Below, one piece after another: positions 1-6,578 of a stretch of 7,386 nt of DNA. Positions within the stretch are counted from its first letter, which is position 1, and the number at the start of each line of letters is the position of its first letter. Source of the DNA: CAZOIA01 sp964579675 (GTDB lineage Bacteria > Planctomycetota > Phycisphaerae > UBA1845 > PWPN01); contig CAZOIA010000250.1 of the NCBI GenBank assembly GCA_964579675.1, positions 1 through 7,386 on the forward strand, written 5' to 3'. The notes under the pieces were generated by a model. That model did no database searches, was not told the DNA's origin, and saw only the letters and a list, made by a program, of their open reading frames with translations. A program made the translations under genes and the position numbers.

Positions 1-3
1 GAA

Positions 4-44
4 ACACCTGGGGGCGGCGCCTTCCAACAAGCCGCCCAAAGTGT
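4..44. repeat. Imperfect hairpin at the left edge
   Basis: GGGCGGC at 12-18 is complementary to GCCGCCC at 31-37 across a 12-nt loop. After an internal loop, ACAC at 4-7 can pair with GTGT at 41-44. No T-run follows, so it does not look like a classical intrinsic terminator. It could be the 3' end structure of a gene lying off the left edge. The pairing is seen directly; any role is inference. Confidence 0.35.
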
Positions 45-80
45 CATGCACCCAGTTGAGAAAGTTGTGTATTCACTCCC

Positions 81-108
81 TTGACGGTACGCGGATTTCC
101 GATATACT
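81..108 (+). promoter_or_regulatory. Sigma70-type promoter for the LysM gene
   Basis: TTGACG at 81-86 matches the -35 consensus at five of six positions. TATACT at 103-108 matches the -10 consensus at five of six. The spacer is 16 nt. Initiation would fall near 115, giving a leader of about 138 nt before the ATG at 253. It is the best two-box promoter in the window. No other plus-strand gene is visible that it could serve. Confidence 0.6.
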
Positions 109-252
109 TTTTGGGGCAAGCCTCGGGTCTGGAGCGCGCGGCTGGCCTTGAGGTTTCGAACGACATATCGCGCATGGATGCGGCACGGCCGGCGTTTGCG
201 ATGGAGCTGCGAGCGCGGCCTTCTTCCCGCCAGTGGCCGAGGGATCGGAACA

Positions 253-1341
253 ATGCGACGCGAAACCAAGATCGCTGCTGTTGTTGTCGGGCTCGTCATT
301 ATTGGTGTGAGTGCTTGGCAGGTCGGTTGGGGCGGTAAGGACAACCGTGGCGACAGCGGTGGCCCGGACGTGGTTGAGGCACCTCGAATGCCCGGGGAGC
401 CCGAGGCCGATCGAGCCGCGACCGAGGGACCGCTCGATCACGTGGGCGACTCGACCGCCCGGGGTCCGGACTACGCTGGCCTGGACGAGCAAGGCGCCGG
501 TTACGTGGGGTCACCAGCGTCGTTCGGCGTGCGCGAGAACGAGGAGGCGTCGTTCCGGCCCCGGTCGGTGGAGACCTTCGGGCCCGGGCGGTTGACGGTT
601 CGGACGGGTCTGGCGGGCGATTCACTCGGGGGTGAGGCGGCGGATTCGTCGTGGCCCACCTTGTCCACCCCGGATCGGCCCGGGCGCGATTCGTTTGCCT
701 CGCCAGCCGGTGGGCCCGGAAGCACGACCGGGTTCAGCGAGACCGGAATCCGGGGCACGGCTGATCATCACCCCGCAACGACGCGCCCGGCGGATGGGCG
801 ACCGGGGAGAAGTGCCGTGAAGACCGTTGAGATGAGATTCCGAGGGCCGGAGCCGGCTGGTCCCGCGCCGGTGGTGAGCCGGGGGCCAATGAGGACCCAC
901 GTGATTCAGCCCGGAGACACCTTCTGCGCCCTGGCGGCCCGGTACCTCGGGCATGCCAAATACGCCGGGTTGATCATGAAGGCCAACCCGGACCTGGATC
1001 CGCGCCGGCTCTTTGTGGGGCGGAACGTGAGTATTCCGCCGACGCCGGCGGACTCGGTGGTGAGCAGGTCGGGAGAGACCGGTGCAGTTGGCTCCGCGAT
1101 CACGCCTCGTGGTCACTGGTCCGTCCCACCCCCTCCGGTCTCGTTGGTGCCCCCCGAGCGATCCTACACGGTCCAGCCGGGCGAGGGCTGGTATAGGCTG
1201 GCCAAACGCTTCCTGGGCAAGGGAACCCGCTGGCCCGAGCTGTACGAACTCAACAAGGATCGGGTCTCGGCCAACGCCCATCTGCTGCGGGTAGGGACGG
1301 TGATCGAATTGCCGGAGCGCACGGCATCGACCAACCCGTAA
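253..1341 (+). CDS. Membrane-anchored protein with two LysM domains
   Basis: A 362-residue protein expected to sit in the inner membrane and bind peptidoglycan. After a short basic N-terminus (MRRETK), residues 6-25 form one hydrophobic helix, best read as an uncleaved signal anchor. Residues about 26-212 are a long linker rich in Gly, Pro, Arg, Glu and Ser with no recognisable fold. Two LysM domains follow: residues 215-263 (HVIQPGDTF start, VSIPP end) and 304-354 (YTVQPGEGW start, VIELP end). LysM domains bind GlcNAc-containing glycans; no catalytic domain is present, so a scaffold or wall-tethering role is inferred. I chose the ATG at 253 because GAGGG at 239-243 lies 9 nt upstream and the hydrophobic helix follows at once. 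The reading frame extends upstream to a TTG at 148, but that adds 35 residues with no domain. The gene converges on the minus-strand gene ending at 1470. Confidence 0.88.
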   Translation: MRRETKIAAVVVGLVIIGVSAWQVGWGGKDNRGDSGGPDVVEAPRMPGEPEADRAATEGPLDHVGDSTARGPDYAGLDEQGAGYVGSPASFGVRENEEASFRPRSVETFGPGRLTVRTGLAGDSLGGEAADSSWPTLSTPDRPGRDSFASPAGGPGSTTGFSETGIRGTADHHPATTRPADGRPGRSAVKTVEMRFRGPEPAGPAPVVSRGPMRTHVIQPGDTFCALAARYLGHAKYAGLIMKANPDLDPRRLFVGRNVSIPPTPADSVVSRSGETGAVGSAITPRGHWSVPPPPVSLVPPERSYTVQPGEGWYRLAKRFLGKGTRWPELYELNKDRVSANAHLLRVGTVIELPERTASTNP

Positions 1342-1378
1342 CCTGATCGTCCAAGAGCGCCATCCCTGTTTCCTTCCG

Positions 1379-1436
1379 ACCGGGTGCATGCCCCGCAGAG
1401 CCTCACCGGTACATGTGCAGTTCGTTCCTGGGGCAT
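1379..1436. repeat. Small inverted repeats in the 1342-1469 convergent gap
   Basis: The 128 nt between two convergent stop codons hold no gene. ACCGGGTG at 1379-1386 can pair with CACCGGT at 1404-1410, with one bulged G. ATGCCCC at 1388-1394 can pair with GGGGCAT at 1430-1436. The two pairings overlap, so they would be alternative folds. There is no T-run on either side. A bidirectional termination role would suit the position but is only inference. Confidence 0.25.
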
Positions 1437-1469
1437 CGCCGCAAGCGGGGGCAGCGAAGAAGGGGGCGT

Positions 1470-1742
1470 TCAGCCTCGCTTTCGCCTCTTGCGTTTGCCG
1501 TTCGCTTTTTCGCCAGGGTCGCTGAATTGCGGGATATGGACCAGGGCGATCGTTCGCCAGTGCTCGGCCAGTCGTCGCCCGTCTTCATCGTGTCCGGAGC
1601 GGCTTGGCAGCACGGCACTGCTCCTGCCGAAGATCACCATGCCGGGCTCCGGGACATCCAGGGCGGCCCCGTCCGACAAGTGGACGCGGAAGGGCCTGAA
1701 GGGCCGATCTTCAAGACGGTCAAGCAAGTCTTCGGGACGCAT
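1470..1742 (-). CDS. Conserved hypothetical small protein (PFRPFR-HLSDG type)
   Basis: A 90-residue soluble protein of unknown function. The N-terminus has an amphipathic start (MRPEDLLDRL), then DRPFRPFRVHLSDG at 12-25, then a beta-rich stretch (ALDVPEPGMVIFGRSSAVL, 27-45) and a hydrophobic strand (TIALVHIPQF, 64-73). The tail is strongly basic (KANGKRKRRKRG, 79-90). From memory, small proteins with this 'xPFRPFRxHLxDG ... hPEMxxxGR' pattern recur in planctomycete genomes as uncharacterised proteins; I cannot verify this here. It starts 29 nt after the stop of the DRG-like GTPase on the same strand, so co-transcription is likely. The Shine-Dalgarno is weak (GGAA close to the start). An in-frame ATG 21 nt upstream is followed by TGA after three codons, so the start at 1742 is well bounded. 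The basic tail could bind nucleic acid; that is speculation. Confidence 0.75.
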   Translation of the reverse strand: MRPEDLLDRLEDRPFRPFRVHLSDGAALDVPEPGMVIFGRSSAVLPSRSGHDEDGRRLAEHWRTIALVHIPQFSDPGEKANGKRKRRKRG

Positions 1743-1771
1743 GGTTCCGCATCATTCCAGCATCCCGCCTC

Positions 1772-2758
1772 TCAGGCGTGCAACTCGACGGTATCGCGGT
1801 CGTGCAGGACGTAGTTGCTGCGGACCTGCTGGCCCTCGTAGGCATGCTTTCCCCAGATGCGCGCATATTTCAGGTTGGCGGCCATGTCCTTGTGGATCAT
1901 GCGGGCCAACTCCTCGACGGTGCTGCCGGCGGGCAGGACGAAGGGTTTCTCCATGTCCGGGGGCTTGCCCCGCTGTTTGGCGTAGATCCGGATTACGCTG
2001 AGCATCTCGAACAGGCGGCGCATCATGCTATCCAACCCCTCGCCGGTCCGCGCGGAGACGGCCAGCATTTCCGGCAGCGCGGGGCGCAGCTCCTTCAGGG
2101 CTGCGAACGTATCGAGCGCTTTGGGCAAGTCGGCCTTGGTGCAGATGATCAGGCCGTGCGGCCCCACTCGCAAATCGTCGCCATTCTGGTCGTCCGCGTG
2201 GCGGTCAAAGACGATGTCCCGCCCGGCCAGGATCTCCAGCAGAGTCTCCATGTCCTCCAGTACGCCCGGCGCGCCGAGGTCCACCACGAGGAGTGAGGCG
2301 TCGGCGTTGCGAATGGCGTTGACCATGCCCCCGGGCACGTGGTCGGGCGTCATGGGCGGCAGATCGACCAGTTCGATCGGGATGTCTTCGTAATAGGCCA
2401 TCCCGGGTACCGGCAGTGAGGTGCCGTACGGGAAATCGCTGACCTTCACGGGAGCGTGGGTGAGTCGCCCGACGATCGAGGATTTCCCGCAGTTGGGCGG
2501 GCCGAGCAGTAAGGCCTGTCCTGCCCCCTGGGAAACAATGTGGTACGGGTCGGTCGTCCCGCCCTTCCTGCGCTTCTGGCCCGCGTGCCTGAGTTCGCTG
2601 ATCCGGCGTTTGAGGTCGGCCTGTTTCTTCTCGGTGCCTTTATGCTTCGGGATCGCGCGGAGCATCTGCTGCAGGGCCGCCAGCTTCTCCTCCGGCGTGC
2701 GGGCCTGGCGGTACTGCCGATCCGCTTCGAAGTACTCGGGCGTCAGATTCAGGGGCAT
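1772..2758 (-). CDS. DRG/Obg-like GTPase with C-terminal TGS domain
   Basis: A 328-residue P-loop GTPase of the Obg/HflX superfamily, closest in layout to the archaeal/eukaryotic DRG proteins. Residues 1-65 are a charged helical region containing IPKHKGTEKKQADLKRR (36-52), typical of the DRG N-terminus. The G domain has G1 GPPNCGKS (86-93), a G2-like FPYGTSLPVPGM (109-120), G3 DLPP (132-135), G4 TKAD (207-210) and G5 SAR (235-237). A TGS domain fills about 256-328 (IRIYAKQRGKPPD, VLPAGSTVEELARMIHKDM, ARIWGKHA). G3 is odd: the invariant Gly of DxxG is Pro135, encoded by CCC at 2356-2354. Family members bind ribosomes or RNA; a role in translation is inferred. The start at 2758 keeps the whole family-like N-terminus but has no Shine-Dalgarno; a TATAAT just upstream suggests leaderless initiation. 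A membrane protein precedes it and a 90-residue protein follows on the same strand. Confidence 0.92.
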   Translation of the reverse strand: MPLNLTPEYFEADRQYRQARTPEEKLAALQQMLRAIPKHKGTEKKQADLKRRISELRHAGQKRRKGGTTDPYHIVSQGAGQALLLGPPNCGKSSIVGRLTHAPVKVSDFPYGTSLPVPGMAYYEDIPIELVDLPPMTPDHVPGGMVNAIRNADASLLVVDLGAPGVLEDMETLLEILAGRDIVFDRHADDQNGDDLRVGPHGLIICTKADLPKALDTFAALKELRPALPEMLAVSARTGEGLDSMMRRLFEMLSVIRIYAKQRGKPPDMEKPFVLPAGSTVEELARMIHKDMAANLKYARIWGKHAYEGQQVRSNYVLHDRDTVELHA

Positions 2759-2764
2759 GCTGGA

Positions 2765-2770
2765 ATTATA
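2765..2770 (-). promoter_or_regulatory. Consensus -10 box placed for leaderless transcription of the GTPase
   Basis: On the minus strand a perfect TATAAT occupies 2770-2765. Only six bases (TCCAGC) separate it from the ATG at 2758, so the A of the start codon is the seventh base after the box, the usual initiation distance. At a 17-nt spacing the -35 position reads CTCACC, a weak three-of-six match. No purine-rich ribosome binding site lies in the interval. Confidence 0.5.
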
Positions 2771-2824
2771 TCACGGGGATCTTTCCGGGTGAGGTCGAGT
2801 GTTGCGAGCACGTCAGCTACCGCG

Positions 2825-3100
2825 TCATCGCGAGGCAAGCCGGCCGGGCAAGGTGAAGCGCGGGTTGCGGAGCAGGTCCAGCCGGTATCCGCCGGGGTCG
2901 TCGATATTGTCTCCGAGCCGGGCCGCCCGTTGCACGTGGCCGTGCCAGATGCGGGCCGCCAGGGCGATGCCCGCCCCGATTAGCGTCAATACCGGCAGGG
3001 CGTTGCTGCTACCGGCCGCCGCCGACAGAATCCCGGTTCCCAATGTCAGGAACAACCCCAGGTAGAAAGCCCGTCGGCAGAAAGCCAGTCGCTGCTGCAT
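2825..3100 (-). CDS. Small two-helix membrane protein, hypothetical
   Basis: A 91-residue protein with two predicted transmembrane segments, about residues 11-30 (AFYLGLFLTLGTGILSAAAG) and 34-52 (ALPVLTLIGAGIALAARIW), joined by a very short turn. This is a helical hairpin in the inner membrane. The N-terminus is basic (MQQRLAFCRR), which favours a cytoplasmic start by the positive-inside rule. The C-terminal 40 residues are polar and basic with DDPGGYRLDLLRNPRFTL. I do not recognise a family and assign no function. The start is well supported: GAGGAGG lies 6 nt upstream. It ends 66 nt before the GTPase start on the same strand, so the two could be partly co-transcribed, although the GTPase seems to have its own promoter. 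Confidence 0.7.
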   Translation of the reverse strand: MQQRLAFCRRAFYLGLFLTLGTGILSAAAGSSNALPVLTLIGAGIALAARIWHGHVQRAARLGDNIDDPGGYRLDLLRNPRFTLPGRLASR

Positions 3101-3106
3101 GAGCCG

Positions 3107-3113
3107 CCTCCTC
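3107..3113 (-). promoter_or_regulatory. Strong Shine-Dalgarno (GAGGAGG) for the small membrane protein
   Basis: On the minus strand GAGGAGG is followed by six bases (CGGCTC) and then the ATG at 3100. It fixes the start codon and supports translation of an otherwise unrecognised small gene. It contrasts with the GTPase just downstream, which has none. Confidence 0.7.
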
Positions 3114-3297
3114 GGTGCGGTCTGATGTCTGCTCCCACCTTTTCTATCGACTCAGGCCCGACGGACCTGCAGTCGGACGAGGGTGGTTTTTTCAATGTCC
3201 TGCCGGATCGGGAACCGGCTCACCCGGCGGGCCGGGATGCAAACGCCGCAACGATCGGTTAGCATCCCGCCCGACTTGTATCGTGAGGCAGTCCGAC

Positions 3298-5079
3298 ATG
3301 AAGCTCCTCGGGCTCGACATCGCGGATGTCTGCACGCTGTTTGTCTACTTGGCAGGCATAACGCTGCTCGGCGTATGGATGGGCAGGACCATCCACAACA
3401 CGACCGACTTCTTCGTCGGAGGGCGGCGGTTCGGGAAGCTGCTGTCCACGTTCTTCTCGTTCGGGGCAGGTACCCACTCGGACCAGGCGGTCAGCGTGTC
3501 GGCCAAGACCTACACCTCCGGCATGTCAGGCATCTGGTATCAATGGCTCTGGTTGTTCGTGACGCCCTTTTACTGGCTGATCGCCCCCATTCAACGCCGA
3601 TGCCGGGCCATCACCACCGGAGACTATTTCGAGGCCCGCTACGCCCGAAGCGTGGCCATGCTGTTCGTCGTCGTCGGCATCCTCAACCTCATGGTGAACA
3701 TCGGCACCATGCTCAAGGGCTCCGGGGCGGTCATCGACGCCACCACGGCGGGCGAGGTTGACGAGGACTGGGCGATTGCCCTCATGACGATCCTGTTCGT
3801 CACCTACGGCGTGGTGGGCGGACTGGCCGCCGCTGTGGTCACCGATTTCGTTCAGGGCGTGTTGACGATCGTGTTCTCGTTCATGTTGCTCCCGATTGCG
3901 ATCATCAAGCTTGGCGGCTTCAGCGGCCTGCACGAGAAAGTGGCGGCGACCTTCGCTGCCCATCCTGCCCCCGGCGTGTCCGACGCGGACGCGATGTGGA
4001 GCCTGGCCCCGGGCGGCGGAGGCGCCAGTGAGATCACCCTGTTTTACGTTATCGTGATCATGATCAACGCCCTGATCGGCATCGCCGCTCAACCCCATTC
4101 CCTGCCCGGAGCCAACGCCTCCAGGACCGAACGCGACGCCCAGTTCGGGGCGGTCGCGGGCAACATGATCAAGCGCTTCTGCACCATTGCCTGGTGCCTG
4201 TTGGGAATGTGCGCGTTCGTCATGTTTGCCGGCATGACGGAGAAGGACGAGATCGACCAGTCGTTCGGGCTGGTTGCCCACGAGTTGCTGCCCCAGATCC
4301 TGTCCGGCCTGATCGGCGTTTTTATCGCATCGCTGCTGGCATCGATCATGAGTTCCTGCGACGCGTTCATGATCACCTGCTCCGGCCTGTTCACGCATAA
4401 CCTGTATCGGCCGCTGACCGGCGGGCGTAAGCCGGAGACCCACTACGTCAACGTGGGGCGGGTGGCGGCGGCAGTGGTCGTGACTGGCGGCGTGTTCTTC
4501 GCGTACATGTTCGAGAGTGTGCTGCACGGCCTGGAGTTGTTCTGGAAGATATCAGCCCTGATGGGTATTCCCTTCTGGGCAGGTCTGTTCTGGCGGCGGG
4601 CCACTACCGCCGGGGCCTGGGCCGGCACCTTGTTGGCCTTTGCCGCGGTGGTCTTCACCAGTGACATCAGCATCGCGGGTCACAACATCTGGAGCTTCAA
4701 CGACCGGTTTGCCGACGCATTGCCCGCGTGGATGCTCTGGAAGGGTGAATTCTGGCTGCCCTGGCAGATGATCGTCTACCTGACCGCGGGTTCGCTGGGC
4801 CTCATGGTCGTCAGCCTGCTGACGCGTCCGCCCGTGGCCGCGCAGTTGGATCACTTCTACGGTGTGCTGAGAACGCCCGTCCAGGAGGGCGAGGTTATCG
4901 AGGCCCCGCTGACGCTTCCCAGGGGGCTTGAGCCGGCCCCGCCGAACAAGCTGATTGACCATCCGGACTGGGAGATCCAGATACCTACCAGACGTGGCAT
5001 CGCGGGCTTCCTGGTCGTCGCCGCGATCGCCGCCGCGCTGGTCGGCTCGGTGGTGCTGCTGGTACGTATCGGAGCGTGA
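3298..5079 (+). CDS. Sodium:solute symporter (SSS family)
   Basis: A 593-residue polytopic inner-membrane protein that should couple solute uptake to the sodium gradient. Family signs are the GGRRFGKLLSTFFSFG segment after TM1 (41-56), YTSGMSGIWYQW (72-83), and the TM8-like stretch ASIMSSCDAFMITCSGLFTHNLYRP (348-372). Ser352-Ser353 correspond by motif to the Na2-site serine pair of vSGLT. I count about 13-14 hydrophobic segments, the first at 10-28 and the last at 566-591. A polar loop of about 55 residues (511-565) before that last helix contains HFYGVLRTPV and DHPDWEIQIPTRRG. The substrate cannot be read from sequence; sugars, carboxylates and amino acids are all possible. I chose the ATG at 3298 because TGAGG at 3284-3288 lies 9 nt upstream and hydrophobic sequence follows; the open frame to 3115 adds 61 non-membrane residues. 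It has no same-strand partner and ends 13 nt from the convergent mltA stop. Confidence 0.92.
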   Translation: MKLLGLDIADVCTLFVYLAGITLLGVWMGRTIHNTTDFFVGGRRFGKLLSTFFSFGAGTHSDQAVSVSAKTYTSGMSGIWYQWLWLFVTPFYWLIAPIQRRCRAITTGDYFEARYARSVAMLFVVVGILNLMVNIGTMLKGSGAVIDATTAGEVDEDWAIALMTILFVTYGVVGGLAAAVVTDFVQGVLTIVFSFMLLPIAIIKLGGFSGLHEKVAATFAAHPAPGVSDADAMWSLAPGGGGASEITLFYVIVIMINALIGIAAQPHSLPGANASRTERDAQFGAVAGNMIKRFCTIAWCLLGMCAFVMFAGMTEKDEIDQSFGLVAHELLPQILSGLIGVFIASLLASIMSSCDAFMITCSGLFTHNLYRPLTGGRKPETHYVNVGRVAAAVVVTGGVFFAYMFESVLHGLELFWKISALMGIPFWAGLFWRRATTAGAWAGTLLAFAAVVFTSDISIAGHNIWSFNDRFADALPAWMLWKGEFWLPWQMIVYLTAGSLGLMVVSLLTRPPVAAQLDHFYGVLRTPVQEGEVIEAPLTLPRGLEPAPPNKLIDHPDWEIQIPTRRGIAGFLVVAAIAAALVGSVVLLVRIGA

Positions 5080-5092
5080 CGCCCGGTTCGGC

Positions 5093-6376
5093 TCACCTCC
5101 GGCTTGCGGCTATACTCCCTGCTCCGCGCTCGGGGGCCGGTTGCGGACTCGCCGGAGAGGCTGATGCCGAGGAGCTGCCGTCCTCCTTGAGGAAGATGTA
5201 GTAGAGTTGCCCTTCGGAGAAGACCCGGCCCGCCAGCTCACCCACCTCAGGCCCGGTGCCCATGAAGAAATCGCACCGCCCGGCGGCCCGGATGGCCCCG
5301 CCGGTGTCCTGATCCATCGCGAAACCGCTGTAGCGGTGGGGGGAGATCGAACCGCTGCGATCGCGGGCCGGCACGATCGTCCGCACGAATGAAATGCACG
5401 CCCGGGGGTAGACCTCCTTGTCGGTCGCGATTGAGCGGAACGGCGTCACCGGCACGTCCAGACTGCCGAAGGGCCCGCCGCCTCTGGGGGTGAAGAATAC
5501 GTAGCGATCGTTGACGGCCAGGGCCTGATCGAGCTGCTCGGGGTGGGCTTGGAAGAACCGGATGAGCCCCTGCAAGGACAGCTCGCGGGCGGAAATCAGC
5601 CCCTTGTCCACCAGCGCCTGCCCGACCGAGGCGTACTCGTGCCCGTTGTTCCCGTGGTAGCCGATGTCGAATAAACTGCCATCCGCCAGCCGCAGTCGGC
5701 CCGAGCCCTGGATGGTCACGATGTAGGCCTCGAACCGGTCGCGCAGATAGCAGAGCTCCAGTCCCCGGCCCGCCAGCGCGCCGTTATCGATCTCCGCCCG
5801 GGTGTAGTATGCGCCCCCGCCCTCGCGCCCGTAGACGTTGGTGGCCGGGTCCATAACCAGATCCTCCGGCCTGCGGTGCAGCGGGAACCGGAACTCGGCG
5901 TCCGGCTCCAGGCGGCCATCGAAAATGGGCCGATAGTACCCCGTGAACAGCACGATCCCGTTGTCGTCGTACCCGCGCGACTGGTAGATGTCGAACAGCT
6001 CCTTGATCATCACGTCCAGCGCTTCGCCCGATTCGGCTGCGTCGAGCACCTTGATGAAGGCTTCAATGCTCGCTACGGCCCGCTCGTGCGTGATGCCGCA
6101 GTAAGGAAAGAACTGGTGCGAGGACGGCTTGCTGAGGTACTCCAGGCTGTAGCCGGCCGCCAGCTCCAGGTTCTTCCGGCGATAGTAACCTTCGCTGAAG
6201 TCCGGCCACTGGCTCGGATCGGTCAGCTTGACCAGGGCTTTTTCGCCCGGCGGCAGGGGCTTGTTGTAGTCGGGCTCCTGTGGCGGTGTCACGGTTACCG
6301 GCGGCGGCTTCGGACATCCGACCACCCCCGTCAATACCACCAGCACGAGACACCAGACTTGACGCATGGAAGGCAT
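5093..6376 (-). CDS. mltA: MltA-type membrane-bound lytic murein transglycosylase (lipoprotein)
   Basis: A 427-residue lipoprotein that should cleave the MurNAc-GlcNAc bond of peptidoglycan, leaving 1,6-anhydroMurNAc. Residues 1-20 are a lipoprotein signal with lipobox VVGC, so Cys21 is the predicted lipidated residue. A Pro-rich stretch (22-44) follows. The MltA barrel domain begins near FTGYYRP (144-150) and includes IQGSGRL (222-228) and NGHEY (244-248). The C-terminal 3D domain spans about 309-396 with VTPFRSIATD (310-319), MDQDTGGAI (354-362), and CDFFMGTGPEVGELAG (368-383). Asp357 aligns by motif with the catalytic Asp308 of E. coli MltA; Asp319 and Asp369 are the other conserved 3D aspartates. 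All key residues are present, so it should be active. The tail (400-427) is Ser/Ala/Pro-rich. The start at 6376 has GGAGG 7 nt upstream; the ATG nine bases further in is too far from it. The much longer open frame upstream runs antisense to the LOG gene and is spurious. Confidence 0.93.
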   Translation of the reverse strand: MPSMRQVWCLVLVVLTGVVGCPKPPPVTVTPPQEPDYNKPLPPGEKALVKLTDPSQWPDFSEGYYRRKNLELAAGYSLEYLSKPSSHQFFPYCGITHERAVASIEAFIKVLDAAESGEALDVMIKELFDIYQSRGYDDNGIVLFTGYYRPIFDGRLEPDAEFRFPLHRRPEDLVMDPATNVYGREGGGAYYTRAEIDNGALAGRGLELCYLRDRFEAYIVTIQGSGRLRLADGSLFDIGYHGNNGHEYASVGQALVDKGLISARELSLQGLIRFFQAHPEQLDQALAVNDRYVFFTPRGGGPFGSLDVPVTPFRSIATDKEVYPRACISFVRTIVPARDRSGSISPHRYSGFAMDQDTGGAIRAAGRCDFFMGTGPEVGELAGRVFSEGQLYYIFLKEDGSSSASASPASPQPAPERGAGSIAASRR

Positions 6377-6388
6377 GAGGAATCCTCC
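6377..6388 (-). promoter_or_regulatory. mltA Shine-Dalgarno within a small palindrome
   Basis: On the minus strand GGAGG (6388-6384) sits 7 nt before the mltA ATG and settles the start. Its last four bases GAGG are complementary to CCTC at 6380-6377, directly before the ATG, across the three-base loop ATT. The site could fold on itself, though a four-pair stem is marginal. Confidence 0.6.
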
Positions 6389-6486
6389 GTGACCGTGTTC
6401 TAGCTGCCGGGCAGACTGCAGGCAGCCAAGCCAACCGCACCCATGACCGCGCCGGGCAATGATGCTGCCGACCGGCGATGGCGGTG

Positions 6487-6515
6487 ATTGTACCGTGCCC
6501 GATGCCGTCTGTCTC
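6487..6515 (-). promoter_or_regulatory. Candidate mltA promoter
   Basis: On the minus strand GAGACA (6515-6510, four of six matches to the -35 consensus) is followed after 17 nt by TACAAT (6492-6487, five of six matches to the -10). Transcription would begin near 6480, leaving about 100 nt of leader before mltA. The spacing is ideal, but this is consensus matching only. Confidence 0.45.
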
Positions 6516-6578
6516 GCCTTCTTCCGCCCTTTTGTCGGGAATACCGATGGCGGACGGCTTCGTTCGCGGACAACCTGC

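Noticed and set aside
622..1389. 255-codon minus-strand open frame opposite the LysM gene
   Set aside because: Arg/Gly/Pro-rich shadow translation with no motif; the plus strand carries two clear LysM domains.
1384..2296. Overlapping plus-strand open frames opposite the 90-residue protein and the GTPase
   Set aside because: They lack recognisable domains and are antisense to genes with clear motifs (HLSDG protein, TGS GTPase).
3153..3191. Terminator-like sequence (CCGAC/GTCGG hairpin and TTTTTT) upstream of the symporter
   Set aside because: The stem is only about five pairs, the T-run starts some 12 nt after it, and no plus-strand gene precedes it. An attenuator in the leader is conceivable but unsupported.
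3237..3284. Possible symporter promoter boxes (TAGCAT at 3260-3265, TATCGT at 3279-3284)
   Set aside because: Each matches only four of six -10 positions and neither has a usable -35 at 16-18 nt.
3526..4527. 333-codon minus-strand open frame inside the symporter gene
   Set aside because: Its composition is His/Asp/Gln-rich with no fold pattern, and it is fully antisense to a clear SSS transporter.
5111..5116. TATACT on the plus strand inside the 3' end of mltA
   Set aside because: No -35 at the right distance and no plus-strand gene follows; probably chance within coding sequence.
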